Shown one piece after another: positions 17,239 to 27,203 of a DNA stretch of 64,000 nucleotides. Each line of letters begins with the position of its first letter. The stretch's first letter is position 1. The notes beneath the pieces are model-generated. The model ran no database searches, had not been told where the DNA came from, and saw nothing but the letters and a program-made list of their open reading frames with translations. The translations under genes were made by a program, and so were the position numbers. This DNA comes from Allopusillimonas ginsengisoli (GTDB lineage: Bacteria > Pseudomonadota > Gammaproteobacteria > Burkholderiales > Burkholderiaceae_B), in contig RAPG01000002.1 in the NCBI GenBank assembly GCA_005239165.1, positions 248,001-312,000 on the forward strand, read 5' to 3'.

Positions 17239-18842
17239 ATGAAACTGCAGAAACTCATCGGACACACTGCAATCGCAGCCATGCTCGCACTGACCGCTGG
17301 CGCAGGGCACGCAGCTGAAGGCAAAACCTTTAAGTGGGCCTACCAGGGTGACATGATGTCGCTGGACCCCATGTCACTGAACGAAACCTTTACATTGGGC
17401 CTGCAAGGCTGGTTTTACGAAACCCTCGCGGGCTACGACAAAGACCTGAAACTGGTGCCCCAACTGGCCGAGAGCTGGGAGAACCCCGAGCCCACCAAAT
17501 GGGTGTTTCATCTGCGCAAGGGCGTTACCTTTCATAACGGCAATGCGTTTACCGCCGACGACGTGATTTTTTCCTGGAAACGCAGCCTGACTGAAGGCTC
17601 CGACATGAAGGGCTATGGCGCCAAGGCCGCTGACATCAAGAAAGTCGACGATCACACTATTGAGGTGACCACTCCAACGCCCAACCCGATTTTGCCCCGT
17701 GACTGGACGTTTCTGTACATCATGGACAAAGAGTGGGCCGAAGAAAACAAAACGACCGAAGCCAGCAACGTCAAAGGTGGTGCAAGCGAGTATGCCACCA
17801 TGCACGAAAACGGCACCGGCCCGTTTATGGTCGTAGAGCGCCAGCCCGACGTAAAGACCACACTCAAGCGTTATGACGGCTATTGGAACAAGAACATGCC
17901 GAGCAACGTCACTGACGTGGTCTTTCAACCCATCACTCAAGAGTCTACGCGGGTTGCTGCACTGATCTCGGGTGAGATGGATCTGGTCATGCCGGTTCCT
18001 GTGCAAGACTGGCCACGTCTTGAAAATGAAAAAGACGTCAAAGTACTGAACGAACCTGAGGCGCGCGCCATCTTCATCGGCATGGACCAGGATCGCGATG
18101 AACTATTGTTTTCCAGCGTGAAAGGCAAGAACCCGTTCAAGGACAAGCGCGTGCGTGAAGCGGTTAATCTTGCCGTTGATACCACGGTCATCAACAAGAA
18201 AATCATGCGGGGTGCAGCCAACCCACTAGGCTCGCTCGTGGCCAACAAGGTTAATGGCTATGACGACTCATACGGCAAGCCGTACGACACCGATGTCGAA
18301 AAGGCCAAGAAGCTTCTGGCTGACGCGGGCTACGCTGACGGCTTTAGCGTGCAACTCGACTGCCCCAATGATCGTTATGTCAACGACGAGAAGATCTGCC
18401 AGGCCGTTGCCAGCATGCTGGCCAAGGTAGGCATCAAGATCGATCTGCTGGCCCAGACCAAGTCCAAGTACTTTGCCAAGATTCTGCTGCAGGCCGGCAA
18501 CGAAACCAGCATGTATATGCTGGCTGGACGCCAAGCTCCATCGACGCGGCCAACATACTTACCAACCTGGTTGATTGCCGTGACGCCAAGGCAGGCATGG
18601 GCCAGTTCAACCTGGGCGGCTATTGCAACAAAGAGATCAACGCATTGTCTGCCAGAATCGATGTTGAAACTGACCAGGCAGCGCGCAACAACCTGATCAA
18701 AGAAGCCTTCACCATGCTGCGCAACGACTATGGCTATCTGCCGCTGCACCAGCAGCCGATGTCATGGGGCGTGCGCTCAGGTATCAAGGTGTCTCAACGT
18801 GCTGATGACGTACTGGACATCCGTAACGTAATCATGCCGTAA
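17239..18842 (+). pseudogene. Dipeptide-type ABC transporter substrate-binding protein, frameshifted
   Basis: A periplasmic binding protein of the DppA/OppA family, with a signal peptide cleaved near GHA-AEG (about residue 25) and a good GGAG ribosome-binding site. The reading frame is intact to about 18522 (...SMYMLA), after which the family continues one frame over as TGG ACG CCA AGC TCC (WTPSSIDAANIL) to the stop at 18840-18842. One base, most simply a G in CTGG(G)CTGG, is missing at 18521-18524. Full length would be about 534 residues. As written the gene gives a protein with a scrambled C-terminus, so either the transporter is broken or the base is a sequencing error. Permease and ATPase genes downstream are intact. 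Confidence 0.85.
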
Positions 18843-18847
18843 GCAAT

Positions 18848-19819
18848 ATGTTGGGTTTCATTGGCCAACGGGTGCTGCAATCCGTTTTCGTGATGCTGGC
18901 CGTTGGCCTGATCGCATTCAGCATGTTCCGTTATGTGGGAGACCCGATCAGCAACATGGTCGGGCAAGACACCACCATGGAACAGCGGGTCCAGCTGCGT
19001 GAGCGGCTGGGGCTGAACGATCCGTTTCTGGTGCAGTATTTCCGGTTCATCAAAAACGCTGCACAGGGTGATTTTGGCATTTCATATCGCCAGCGTCGCC
19101 CTGTGAGCGAGATGATCCGCAACCGCATGCCCGCCACACTGGAGTTGTCATTTGCTTCGGCAATGATGGCCTTGTTTCTGGGCATACCCATGGGCGTGTA
19201 CACCGCCCTGCGCCGCAACGGGGTTTTATCGCGGTCATTCATGACGCTATCGCTGATCGGCATCTCTTTGCCGACCTTTTTGATCGGCATACTGATGATT
19301 CTGCTGTTTGGCGTGATACTGCGCTGGCTGCCCAGCTTTGGGCGGGGTGAAGTGGTGCAGATTGGCTGGTGGTCTACCGGGCTGCTGACCAAAAGCGGCT
19401 GGCAGTCGCTAATCATGCCTGCGTTTACGCTGGCCTTGTTTCAGATGACGCTGATTATGCGACTGGTGCGTGCCGAAATGCTGGAAGTATTGCAAGCTGA
19501 TTTCATCAAGTTTGCACGCGCCCGCGGCCTGCCTGAACGCATGATTAACTTCAGGCATGCCTTAAAGAACACGCTGGTGCCCGTTATTACCATTACCGGG
19601 CTGCAGCTTGGCGCGATTATCGCGTTTTCCATTATTACCGAAACCGTCTTTCAATGGCCGGGCATGGGCCTGTTGTTCATTCAGTCTATCGGTGCGGTCG
19701 ACATACCTGTCATGTCCGCCTATCTGATGATGATCGCCCTATTCTTTGTTGTTATCAACCTCATCGTCGATCTGCTTTACTTTGCCGTTGATCCGCGCTT
19801 GCGCGTACAAAAGAGCTGA
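18848..19819 (+). CDS. Dipeptide-type ABC transporter permease (DppB-like)
   Basis: A 323-residue inner-membrane permease of the DppB/OppB family with about six membrane segments. The first helix is preceded by MLGFIGQRVLQS, and the EAA loop near EVLQADFIKFARARGLPE contacts the ATPase. It starts five bases after the binding-protein stop and is followed ten bases later by the second permease, so all are one operon. The substrate is likely di- or oligopeptides, but sequence alone does not say which. Confidence 0.9.
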   Translation: MLGFIGQRVLQSVFVMLAVGLIAFSMFRYVGDPISNMVGQDTTMEQRVQLRERLGLNDPFLVQYFRFIKNAAQGDFGISYRQRRPVSEMIRNRMPATLELSFASAMMALFLGIPMGVYTALRRNGVLSRSFMTLSLIGISLPTFLIGILMILLFGVILRWLPSFGRGEVVQIGWWSTGLLTKSGWQSLIMPAFTLALFQMTLIMRLVRAEMLEVLQADFIKFARARGLPERMINFRHALKNTLVPVITITGLQLGAIIAFSIITETVFQWPGMGLLFIQSIGAVDIPVMSAYLMMIALFFVVINLIVDLLYFAVDPRLRVQKS

Positions 19820-19828
19820 CCGCTGCAT

Positions 19829-20746
19829 ATGTCCCAAAATGCCTTTTCTCGCGCCTTTCAAAGCGATCTGTTTTACAGCTTCAGCCACTCGCCAACCGCT
19901 ATTATTTCGGCGGTTGTAGCACTGGTCATTTTTTTTGGTGCGCTGTTTGCCCCTTGGGTCGCACCCCATCATCCGTTTGACCTTGCCTCACTCGATTTGC
20001 TCGACGCAAACCTGCCTCCTGCCTGGAACCCCGATGGCGAGGCGCGCTTTTTACTAGGCACCGATGATCAGGGTCGTGACATGCTCTCGGCGATTTTGTA
20101 TGGCGCGCGCATTTCGCTGCTAGTGGGCTTTGCCTCGGTAATGTTTTCACTGGTTGTAGGCGTGACGCTTGGATTGATCAGCGGCTACGTGGGCGGCCGC
20201 ATCGACGCCTTTATTATGCGCATTGCCGATGTGCAGTTGTCCTTTCCTGCCATTTTGATCGCACTGCTCATCGACGGTATAGCGCGCGGGCTTTTGCCTC
20301 GCGATCTGCATGACACGCTGGCGCTTTATGTGCTGATCTTTGCCATTGGCATTTCGGGGTGGGTGCAATATGCGCGTACGGTGCGCGGCGCGACCATGGT
20401 TGAACGCAATAAGGAGTATGTGCAGGCGGCGCGGCTGATCGGCATTCGCCCCTTCACCATATTGCGCCGGCATATTCTGCCCAATGTCATGGGGCCTGTA
20501 CTGGTTATTGCCACCATACATCTCGCCATTGCCATCATCACCGAAGCCACGCTGTCATTTCTGGGCGTAGGCATCCCCCCCACCACGCCGTCGCTGGGCA
20601 CGCTGATTCGCATCGGCAACAGCTATCTGTTCTCTGGCGAGTGGTGGATCACGATATTTCCGGGCGTTGCCCTTATCTTGCTGGCGCTGTCGGTCAACCT
20701 GCTGGGTGACTGGCTGCGCGATGCACTCAACCCCAAGCTACGCTGA
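19829..20746 (+). CDS. Dipeptide-type ABC transporter permease (DppC-like)
   Basis: A 305-residue permease of the DppC/OppC family with the N-terminal OppC domain (helix VVALVIFFGALFAPWVAP) and an EAA loop near VQAARLIGIRPFTILRRHILPN. The segment FLLGTDDQGRDMLSAILYGARISL is typical for the family. It pairs with the DppB-like permease upstream and is followed nine bases later by a fused ATPase gene. Confidence 0.9.
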   Translation: MSQNAFSRAFQSDLFYSFSHSPTAIISAVVALVIFFGALFAPWVAPHHPFDLASLDLLDANLPPAWNPDGEARFLLGTDDQGRDMLSAILYGARISLLVGFASVMFSLVVGVTLGLISGYVGGRIDAFIMRIADVQLSFPAILIALLIDGIARGLLPRDLHDTLALYVLIFAIGISGWVQYARTVRGATMVERNKEYVQAARLIGIRPFTILRRHILPNVMGPVLVIATIHLAIAIITEATLSFLGVGIPPTTPSLGTLIRIGNSYLFSGEWWITIFPGVALILLALSVNLLGDWLRDALNPKLR

Positions 20747-20755
20747 GTATTGCCC

Positions 20756-22501
20756 ATGTCATTGCTCGATATTGAAAGCCTGCGCATTGAGTTCTTCAGC
20801 CGCCACGCACAGCTTGTGGCGGTGCAGGATGTAAGCCTGTCGCTCGAAAAAGGAGAAATTCTGGGCGTGGTAGGCGAGTCGGGCGCCGGCAAATCCACCA
20901 TTGGCAATGCCGTCATCGGCCTGCTGGAACCTCCCGGCAAAATGACGGGCGGCAGGGTGTTACTGGATGGCAAGCGCATAGACGAGCTGCCCAAACAGGC
21001 GTTTCGCAAGATACGCGGACGCCGCATCGGCATGATTTTTCAGGATCCGCTCACATCGCTTGATCCCCTGCAAACCATTGAGCAGCAACTGGTCGAAACC
21101 ATGCAGGTGCATATGGACATGACGGCGCAGCAGGCCAGAAAGCAGGCGCTGGTGCTGCTGGAGCAAGTGGGCATAGAGCAGCCCGAGGTGCGCCTGCAGC
21201 AGTATCCCCATCAGTTTTCAGGCGGCATGCGACAGCGTGTGGTAATTGCCCTGGCGCTGTGTTGCGAACCCGAAGTCATTATTGCCGACGAACCCACCAC
21301 CGCCCTGGATGTTTCCATACAGGCGCAGATTCTCGACCTTTTGCGCAAACTGTGCAAAGACCATGATGTAGGCATGATACTCATCACCCATGATATGGGT
21401 GTGATTGCCGAAGTGACGGACCGGGTGGCCGTGCTGTATCGCGGCCGCTTGGTAGAACAAGGTCCGACACGCCGCGTGCTGGGCGAGCCCGAGCACCGCT
21501 ACACCAAAAGTCTGATCTCGGCCGTACCCCGCTCCAACATCAAGCTGCGCCGGTTTCCCATGGTGACCTATATCGAAGACGTACACGCACCCGTCGATCA
21601 GACACGCTCGGGGCAGGCCATGAAGTGGCTGCGTGAGCACCGTGATTTCGATCAGCATGCAGGTCGCGCACTGATCGAGGTCGACAAACTGGGCATGCGC
21701 TTTATTTTGCGCAACGCCTTTTTGTCGCGCAACCGGCTGTCTCTCGATGCCGTCAAAGACGTCAGCTTCAGCATTCGCGAGGGTGAAGTGTTCGGCCTGG
21801 TGGGTGAGTCAGGCTCGGGCAAGTCCACGATTGCGCGACTTATCGCCGGGTTGTATCAGGCCAGCAGCGGCACGGTCACCTTTGACGGCGTCAACATCAC
21901 GGGCCTGAAAGACCAGAAGGCGCTGAACGCTTTCCGGCGCCAGATCCAGATGGTGTTTCAGGACCCCTTTTCTTCACTCAACCCACGCATGCGCATTCTG
22001 GACATCGTGGCAGAGCCCATACGTTTCCATCGCCTTACTCGCGGTGAGGCGGAAACACGGCAAATTGTGACGGGTCTGCTCGACTATGTCGGCCTGGGCG
22101 AGCAGGCACTTACACGTTTTCCCCATGAGTTTTCAGGCGGCCAGCGCCAGCGCATAGGCATCGCCAGGGCCCTGGCTACGCGGCCGCGTTTTCTGATTTG
22201 CGATGAACCTACCTCGGCGCTTGATGTGTCGATACAGGCGCAGATTCTGAACCTGCTGAAAGACCTGCAGGAAACGCTGGGGCTGACCATTATGTTTATC
22301 AGCCACGACCTGCCCGTCATACGTCAGATGTGCGATCGTGTGGGGGTAATGCGACAGGGGCAACTGCTTGAAGTGGCCGACACGGAAACGCTTTTTTCCA
22401 GCCCGAGCGCAGATTACACACGGCATTTGCTGTCGCTGATGCCTACCCTGGACTACCTGTCGCGCGAAGGGCTTGAGCTTGAGCCAGAGCCGGTTTCGTG
22501 A
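20756..22501 (+). CDS. Fused dual-ATPase of a dipeptide-type ABC transporter (DppD-DppF fusion)
   Basis: A 581-residue protein containing two complete ABC ATPase domains, as in GsiA or YejF. The first has Walker [10 protein letters not shown] (about residues 42-50) and signature [14 protein letters not shown]; the second has Walker [10 protein letters not shown] (about 356-364) and signature [14 protein letters not shown]. Each half has the D-loop [11 protein letters not shown]. It would energise the two upstream permeases without separate D and F subunits. The ATG at 20756 is preferred over an upstream TTG at 20750; the ribosome-binding site is poor and translation may be coupled to the permease. 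Confidence 0.9.
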   Translation: MSLLDIESLRIEFFSRHAQLVAVQDVSLSLEKGEILGVVGESGAGKSTIGNAVIGLLEPPGKMTGGRVLLDGKRIDELPKQAFRKIRGRRIGMIFQDPLTSLDPLQTIEQQLVETMQVHMDMTAQQARKQALVLLEQVGIEQPEVRLQQYPHQFSGGMRQRVVIALALCCEPEVIIADEPTTALDVSIQAQILDLLRKLCKDHDVGMILITHDMGVIAEVTDRVAVLYRGRLVEQGPTRRVLGEPEHRYTKSLISAVPRSNIKLRRFPMVTYIEDVHAPVDQTRSGQAMKWLREHRDFDQHAGRALIEVDKLGMRFILRNAFLSRNRLSLDAVKDVSFSIREGEVFGLVGESGSGKSTIARLIAGLYQASSGTVTFDGVNITGLKDQKALNAFRRQIQMVFQDPFSSLNPRMRILDIVAEPIRFHRLTRGEAETRQIVTGLLDYVGLGEQALTRFPHEFSGGQRQRIGIARALATRPRFLICDEPTSALDVSIQAQILNLLKDLQETLGLTIMFISHDLPVIRQMCDRVGVMRQGQLLEVADTETLFSSPSADYTRHLLSLMPTLDYLSREGLELEPEPVS

Positions 22502-22546
22502 GCAACATGGCAGGCGAACGCTTGCTCAGCCTGGGGGCAAGTATGC

Positions 22547-22576
22547 GCCTGCCCCAACCGGGCTTGCGGGGCAGGC
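22547..22576 (+). terminator. Strong hairpin after the peptide ABC transporter operon
   Basis: A perfect 9-bp inverted repeat GCCTGCCCC / GGGGCAGGC with a 12-base loop lies 46 bases after the fused ATPase stop. No U-run follows, so it is at best an imperfect intrinsic terminator or an mRNA 3'-end stabiliser. Confidence 0.4.
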
Positions 22577-22720
22577 CGTATACAAAAAGTAACCATTTCT
22601 TTTTGCCTGACGCGTCCACAATTATTGCCATCCACCTATGATAAGCACACGGTAAGCGCTGCTGCTGCCGCATGCAGTGCAGCAGCACTATTCGATTGAT
22701 AACTCAAAAAAGGAAACGCT

Positions 22721-22969
22721 ATGGGCATTATCAGCATGATCGTGGTTGGCTTTATTGTGGGCCTGCTCGCGCGCGCAATTATGCCGGGTGATCAGAAGCT
22801 TGGCATCATCATGACCATTATTCTTGGTATCGTCGGTGCAGTGGTTGCTGGTTACCTCGGTGCCGCCCTGGGGTTTTACCAGGCCGGGGAAGGGGTGGGC
22901 TGGATAGGCTCCATTGTCGGTGCGATCATCGTGCTTTTCATCTATGGCCTGATCGTCAAGAAAAAATAA
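22721..22969 (+). CDS. GlsB/YeaQ/YmgE-family small stress membrane protein
   Basis: An 82-residue glycine-rich membrane protein of the transglycosylase-associated protein family. Three hydrophobic segments are visible (about residues 3-19, 27-50 and 57-77), ending in a basic KKK tail. Family members such as YeaQ are induced by stationary-phase or envelope stress, but their biochemical role is not known. AGGAAA lies just upstream of the ATG. It stands alone, followed by a clear terminator. Confidence 0.85.
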   Translation: MGIISMIVVGFIVGLLARAIMPGDQKLGIIMTIILGIVGAVVAGYLGAALGFYQAGEGVGWIGSIVGAIIVLFIYGLIVKKK

Positions 22970-23031
22970 GCGTCAACTGAAAAAGGGTTTGTTGCCCCAA
23001 CCGTCAACAAGGCTCTTTATCTTTGCGTTTT

Positions 23032-23074
23032 ACGCCCCCCATGCCTGGCACTGCCCGGGTTTGGGGGGCGTTTT
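23032..23074 (+). terminator. Rho-independent terminator after the GlsB-like gene
   Basis: A ten-base stem ACGCCCCCCA / TGGGGGGCGT (23032-23041 with 23062-23071) with a 20-base loop is followed by TTT. It lies 62 bases after the GlsB-like stop codon. Confidence 0.8.
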
Positions 23075-23265
23075 CGATGGCAGGGCTGGCGATACAGCGT
23101 TTCTCCTTCATTATTACCACAAGCGCGCCGCGCCATCACCGCGTCGCCTAAACGGCCAGGCGGTACGGGTCGTTGGCTTCTTCATTTGGCTGCAGCACGA
23201 CCACGACGCGCAAAACAAACTTAACCCGATACAATAAGCCGGTAATTACTCCTGACGGAGGCTTC

Positions 23266-23634
23266 ATGACCAACACTCAGTATCATCATGTCTATTCGCC
23301 GTCCCGGTTCTGGAAAAAAATCGGACCCCGGGCGCTTGGCATAGGCCGTTCAACGCTCGCAAAAGCGCTGTACCTGTTTTATGCGGCGCAGAGCCCGTCC
23401 ACCCCAAAATGGGCGAGGCGAGTCATGTATGGCGCGCTCGGTTATTTCATCTTCCCGCTAGACGCCATTCCCGATCTGGCGCCTCTTGTCGGGTATACCG
23501 ACGACCTCAGCGTGATGGCTGCAGCCCTGGCCACAGTCGCCTTTTATATAACGCCAGAAATCAAACAACAGGCGCATCAGACGCTGGAAAAATGGTTCGG
23601 CAAGCCTGCAGGTACCAGCGTCGCAGATGCCTGA
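23266..23634 (+). CDS. YkvA-family (DUF1232) membrane protein
   Basis: A 122-residue DUF1232/YkvA protein. The family core is GALGYFIFPLDAIPDLAPLVGYTDDLSVMAAAL (about residues 65-97), a hydrophobic region with the conserved Pro-Asp and Asp-Asp pairs. GGAGG stands six bases before the ATG at 23266, which settles the start. The function of YkvA proteins is not established. The stop overlaps the start of the DUF2868 gene (ATG at 23627), so both are made from one message. Confidence 0.88.
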   Translation: MTNTQYHHVYSPSRFWKKIGPRALGIGRSTLAKALYLFYAAQSPSTPKWARRVMYGALGYFIFPLDAIPDLAPLVGYTDDLSVMAAALATVAFYITPEIKQQAHQTLEKWFGKPAGTSVADA

Positions 23635-25072
23635 AGCACCGCAACCACTTTCTGCCGACCGTCCCCGATTCAGCCAACTGTGGCTGGCCGAATCGTTGCG
23701 TCTGCGCGAGACCTTATGGGGGCCTCTTGAAGACGCCTCCGAAGTAAGACGCGCTCGCAGTGAAGGCCGCAACTTCACTGAAAGATTGCTTCTGCGGGCG
23801 CAATACCTGGCGCAGCGCGAAAAGCTTGACCTGCTCATGGCCCGCTGGTCACGCGCATCACGGTTAACACTTGCAGGCATGGCGCTAATCGCCATATTTG
23901 CGGGCGTGGCCGCCGCGCTGGGAGCCCTGGGAGATGGCACGCGAGCCGTTAACGTCAACCTGGCACTGGCCGCGCTGCTGGGGCTCAATACACTTACTTT
24001 TGCGTTGTGGTTGCTCAGCTTCTTTATCTCCGACGGTGGCTCATGGCTGGGCGAATGCTGGCTCTGGCTCACACGCAAGCTGGCACGCGGGCCAGACCTG
24101 GCGCTGGCGCCTCGCGCGCTGGTTGAAGTACTGGGGCGCAATAGTGCACTAAGGTGGCTGTTTGGCACCATCAGCCACGGCTTGTGGACCATAGCCCTCT
24201 CATCCATGCTGCTCACCATGGCCACCATACTGGCCACCCGGCGCTATAGCTTTAACTGGGAAACCACACTGCTGTCGCCCGATGCCTTTGTCACCTTCAC
24301 CACCATGCTGGGCTGGCTGCCTTCCAGACTGGGGTTCGCCATGCCTGCCGAGGACATCATCCGCGCCAGCGACGGGCTGCAGATACTGCCCGCGACGGCC
24401 CACGCCTACTGGTCTAGCTGGCTCATCGGCTGCGTGGTGGTTTACGGGCTGGTGCCACGCGCCATTGCAATGCTGGCAAGCGGGCTGATGGCACGCCGCA
24501 AGCTTGCCGCCATTACGCTGGATCCCAGCCTGCCTGGCTACGCCGAACTGCGCGACCGCCTTGAACCCTTCAGCGAGCATACCGGCATCGACAGCCCCGC
24601 AACGCCGGGCTTTCAGGCGCACATCACACCACCAGAGCAGCCCGCTCACCGACCCGGCCAATCCGTATTGGTGGGCATTGAGCTCGCTCCCGACATGGTG
24701 TGGCCACCGCCCGGGTTTCCCGGTCATGTTGCCGATCTGGGTATTATTGACAGCCGTCACCAGCGCAAGACGCTGCTCGAACACTTGCAAGCCTGCCCGC
24801 CCGGACGGCTGCTGATGGTCTGCGATGCCCGCCAAACTCCTGACCGCGGCACCATTGCATTGCTGGCCGATCTGGGCAGTCTTTCTGCCATGGCGCAGGT
24901 GGTGCTATATGCCGGCGGCGGGCAAGACAGTCCTGCCGATACGCGAATAAGCATGTGGCGTCAGCGCCTGGCTGCCGCCGACTTTCAGCCCGAACAAATA
25001 CGAAGCGATCTGCGCAGTGCAATCGAATGGCTTTCTGACGCCACACCTGTCGTGCAGGAGCCCAGGCCATGA
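23627..25072 (+). CDS. DUF2868-family membrane protein
   Basis: A 481-residue protein with several hydrophobic segments (about residues 82-103, 108-136, 186-206 and 265-290), matching what I know of the DUF2868 family. The N-terminal 75 residues are charged and cytoplasmic-like, with many arginines; the last 150 residues look soluble, including VLVGIELAPDMVWPPPGFPG. No enzyme motif is visible. It overlaps ykvA by eight bases and the DUF3482 GTPase gene by four (ATGA), suggesting the two larger proteins are made in balance and act together at the membrane. Confidence 0.8.
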   Translation: MPEAPQPLSADRPRFSQLWLAESLRLRETLWGPLEDASEVRRARSEGRNFTERLLLRAQYLAQREKLDLLMARWSRASRLTLAGMALIAIFAGVAAALGALGDGTRAVNVNLALAALLGLNTLTFALWLLSFFISDGGSWLGECWLWLTRKLARGPDLALAPRALVEVLGRNSALRWLFGTISHGLWTIALSSMLLTMATILATRRYSFNWETTLLSPDAFVTFTTMLGWLPSRLGFAMPAEDIIRASDGLQILPATAHAYWSSWLIGCVVVYGLVPRAIAMLASGLMARRKLAAITLDPSLPGYAELRDRLEPFSEHTGIDSPATPGFQAHITPPEQPAHRPGQSVLVGIELAPDMVWPPPGFPGHVADLGIIDSRHQRKTLLEHLQACPPGRLLMVCDARQTPDRGTIALLADLGSLSAMAQVVLYAGGGQDSPADTRISMWRQRLAAADFQPEQIRSDLRSAIEWLSDATPVVQEPRP

Positions 25073-26538
25073 CACAAGCCGCTACCTCTTCCCCGCGCAT
25101 ATTGCGCCTCGCTGTGGTTGGGCACACCAATACCGGCAAAACCTCGCTGCTGCGCACGCTCACGCGCGATGCCGGCTTCGGGCAAATTGAAGACAGCCCC
25201 GGCACCACGCGCCACGTTGAGGGAACCCGGCTTTTGGTCGAGGGAGCGGTCGCCATCGAACTCTTCGATACGCCAGGCATGGAAGACGGCATTGCCCTGC
25301 TCGATTATCTTGAACGGCTCACTCCGCCCGGCCAGCGCATGGACGGGCCAGAACGCATACAGCGGTTTCTTCAAAGCCCCGAGAGCGAGCGACGCTTTGA
25401 ACAAGAGGCGCGCGTGCTTCGCCGCCTGCTCGATTGCGATGCGGGCCTGTATGTCGTCGACGTACGCGATCCGGTGCTGGGCAAACATAAAGACGAACTG
25501 GCGCTGCTGGCCAGTTGTGGGCATCCTTTGCTGCCCGTGCTCAATTTCACCAACAGCCGAGAACAACGCCTGGGTGCGTGGCGCATGGCGCTGGCGCGCC
25601 TTGGCCTGCATGCCATGGTGGAATTCGATACGGTGGCACCCGCACTCGATGGCGAGACGCAGCTCTATGACAAGCTCGCATTGCTCATGGATGAACATGC
25701 AAGCTTGTTGATGACGCTAAAGCAAGACGTCATGCGCCAAAAGCAAGTGCGCCATGATGACGGCCTGCGCCTTATTGCCGAACTGATGATTGACGTCGCG
25801 GCGTGGCGGGTTTCGGCAGAGCCCGGCGAAGAAGAAATCCACGCCGCCACCCAGACGCTGCGCCGGCAAGTACGCGACCGCGAAACAGCCTGCGTCAGCG
25901 CCTTGCTCAAGCGCTATAACTTCAGCAGCCGCGATTTTCCCGCTCACACACTGCCGCTGGAAGGCGAACGCTGGGGCATGGACTTGTTCCATCCTCAGGC
26001 CCTCAAAGACTATGGCGTTCATATTGGCAAAGGTGTCGCCGCCGGTGCCATGGCCGGCGCAACCCTGGATGTGTTCACGGCGGGGCTGAGCCTGGGTGCA
26101 GCCACCTTACTGGGCGCAGCCGCCGGCGGCTTCTGGCAGGGCGCCGACAGGCTGGGCAAGCGCATTATGGGTCGTATGCGCGGGTATCAGGAACTTAGCG
26201 TTGACGATGCCGTGCTGCGTTTGCTGGCCATACGTCAGCTTGCATTGCTGCACGCACTTGAACGCCGGGGCCATGCGGCGCAAACGCCCATAAACATTGA
26301 ACTCGAGCCCATGGCAGTGGCCAGACCTGCGCCGGGCGTCAGCGAGTCTGATCTTGATTTCGCCCACGACAAAGATTTCCAGAGGCAGCTTGAACGCTGG
26401 CGCAAACAAGAGCTGCCTGAAGTGCTGGTAGAAGCCAGAAGCCAGCCACAATGGTCAGCGCTGTCTGAGCACTATGAAAACCAGTCACGACGCAAACAGG
26501 CTGTACGCACCCTGGCGCAAAAACTGGGGCAGGCTTAA
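25069..26538 (+). CDS. DUF3482-domain GTPase, membrane-associated
   Basis: A 489-residue protein with an N-terminal Era/TrmE-like G domain followed by a DUF3482 region. The P-loop GHTNTGKTS is at residues 18-26, the G2-type Thr lies in SPGTTRHVEG, and G3 DTPG is at 67-70; the G4 motif is degenerate (NFTNS rather than NKxD). A glycine/alanine-rich hydrophobic segment (about 320-365) could insert in or lie on a membrane. It overlaps the DUF2868 gene by ATGA. The pair looks like a GTP-controlled membrane module of unknown function. Confidence 0.82.
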   Translation: MTQAATSSPRILRLAVVGHTNTGKTSLLRTLTRDAGFGQIEDSPGTTRHVEGTRLLVEGAVAIELFDTPGMEDGIALLDYLERLTPPGQRMDGPERIQRFLQSPESERRFEQEARVLRRLLDCDAGLYVVDVRDPVLGKHKDELALLASCGHPLLPVLNFTNSREQRLGAWRMALARLGLHAMVEFDTVAPALDGETQLYDKLALLMDEHASLLMTLKQDVMRQKQVRHDDGLRLIAELMIDVAAWRVSAEPGEEEIHAATQTLRRQVRDRETACVSALLKRYNFSSRDFPAHTLPLEGERWGMDLFHPQALKDYGVHIGKGVAAGAMAGATLDVFTAGLSLGAATLLGAAAGGFWQGADRLGKRIMGRMRGYQELSVDDAVLRLLAIRQLALLHALERRGHAAQTPINIELEPMAVARPAPGVSESDLDFAHDKDFQRQLERWRKQELPEVLVEARSQPQWSALSEHYENQSRRKQAVRTLAQKLGQA

Positions 26539-26676
26539 TTAAATGTTAAGTGCGAACCGCGTAAGCGCACGCGTATCGGCACGAGCACACGGCCTCAGTG
26601 ACCTGGCGTCAGCCTCAACGGCGTGGCGCACAACAAGCAGAACACCGCATAGCGCGCGCCACACTGATGCCGGCGA

Positions 26677-27183
26677 TCAGAGCAACACAGGTGTGTTGGG
26701 CAAGTCGTCGGTGTTGCGGCCACCTTCAGGCACCGGCGGGCACGCGGACTTCAGAATAGTTTCAATATTATCGATGGCGGCAAACAGCCCCTGCTCATAA
26801 CGCTGTTGCACAAAACACTGCTGCAACCCTGCACACACTTCGGCCCACTGCGCATCAGATGCCTTGACGCCGCGGTCAGCGATAATTTGCATGTATTGCC
26901 GGTCCAGCGCCAGGTAAAGCAGTACACCAGTATTAAGCGGCGTATCCCATACATGCAGCTTGCCAAACACTTCAAGAGCGCGCTGCTCAGCATCAGATTC
27001 ATGCGCGGGGCTGACGGCCTCAATGGCTACGACCAGCTCGCCCGTATGGCTGACCTCGCTTTGCCGGATGCGCCCGGCCAGGCGTTCAAGCATGGCTGCG
27101 TTGAAATGCTTGCGGCGCAGCCATTGCCCGGCCAGGCTGGACCAGCCCGTTAGTTTTTTCCAGCTGTCGCGTTTTATGGACAT
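26677..27183 (-). CDS. TPM-domain protein, soluble form
   Basis: A 168-residue protein with one TPM (TLP18.3/Psb32/MOLO-1-type) domain, with the typical segments GELVVAIEAVSP and LNTGVLLYLALDRQYMQIIADRGV. No signal peptide is evident; the basic N-terminus KRDSWKKLTGW is probably cytoplasmic. It is the third gene after lemA and a larger TPM protein, in the arrangement lemA-tpm-tpm common in proteobacteria. The function is not known; some TPM domains are acid phosphatases or fold-assisting factors. Confidence 0.82.
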   Translation of the reverse strand: MSIKRDSWKKLTGWSSLAGQWLRRKHFNAAMLERLAGRIRQSEVSHTGELVVAIEAVSPAHESDAEQRALEVFGKLHVWDTPLNTGVLLYLALDRQYMQIIADRGVKASDAQWAEVCAGLQQCFVQQRYEQGLFAAIDNIETILKSACPPVPEGGRNTDDLPNTPVLL

Positions 27184-27203
27184 TATGATTCCTTTACCTG
27201 CGG

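Noticed and set aside
26543..26800. An 85-codon plus-strand frame after the DUF3482 gene
   Set aside because: It runs into the TPM gene on the other strand and gives a Ser/Arg/Ala-rich sequence without features.
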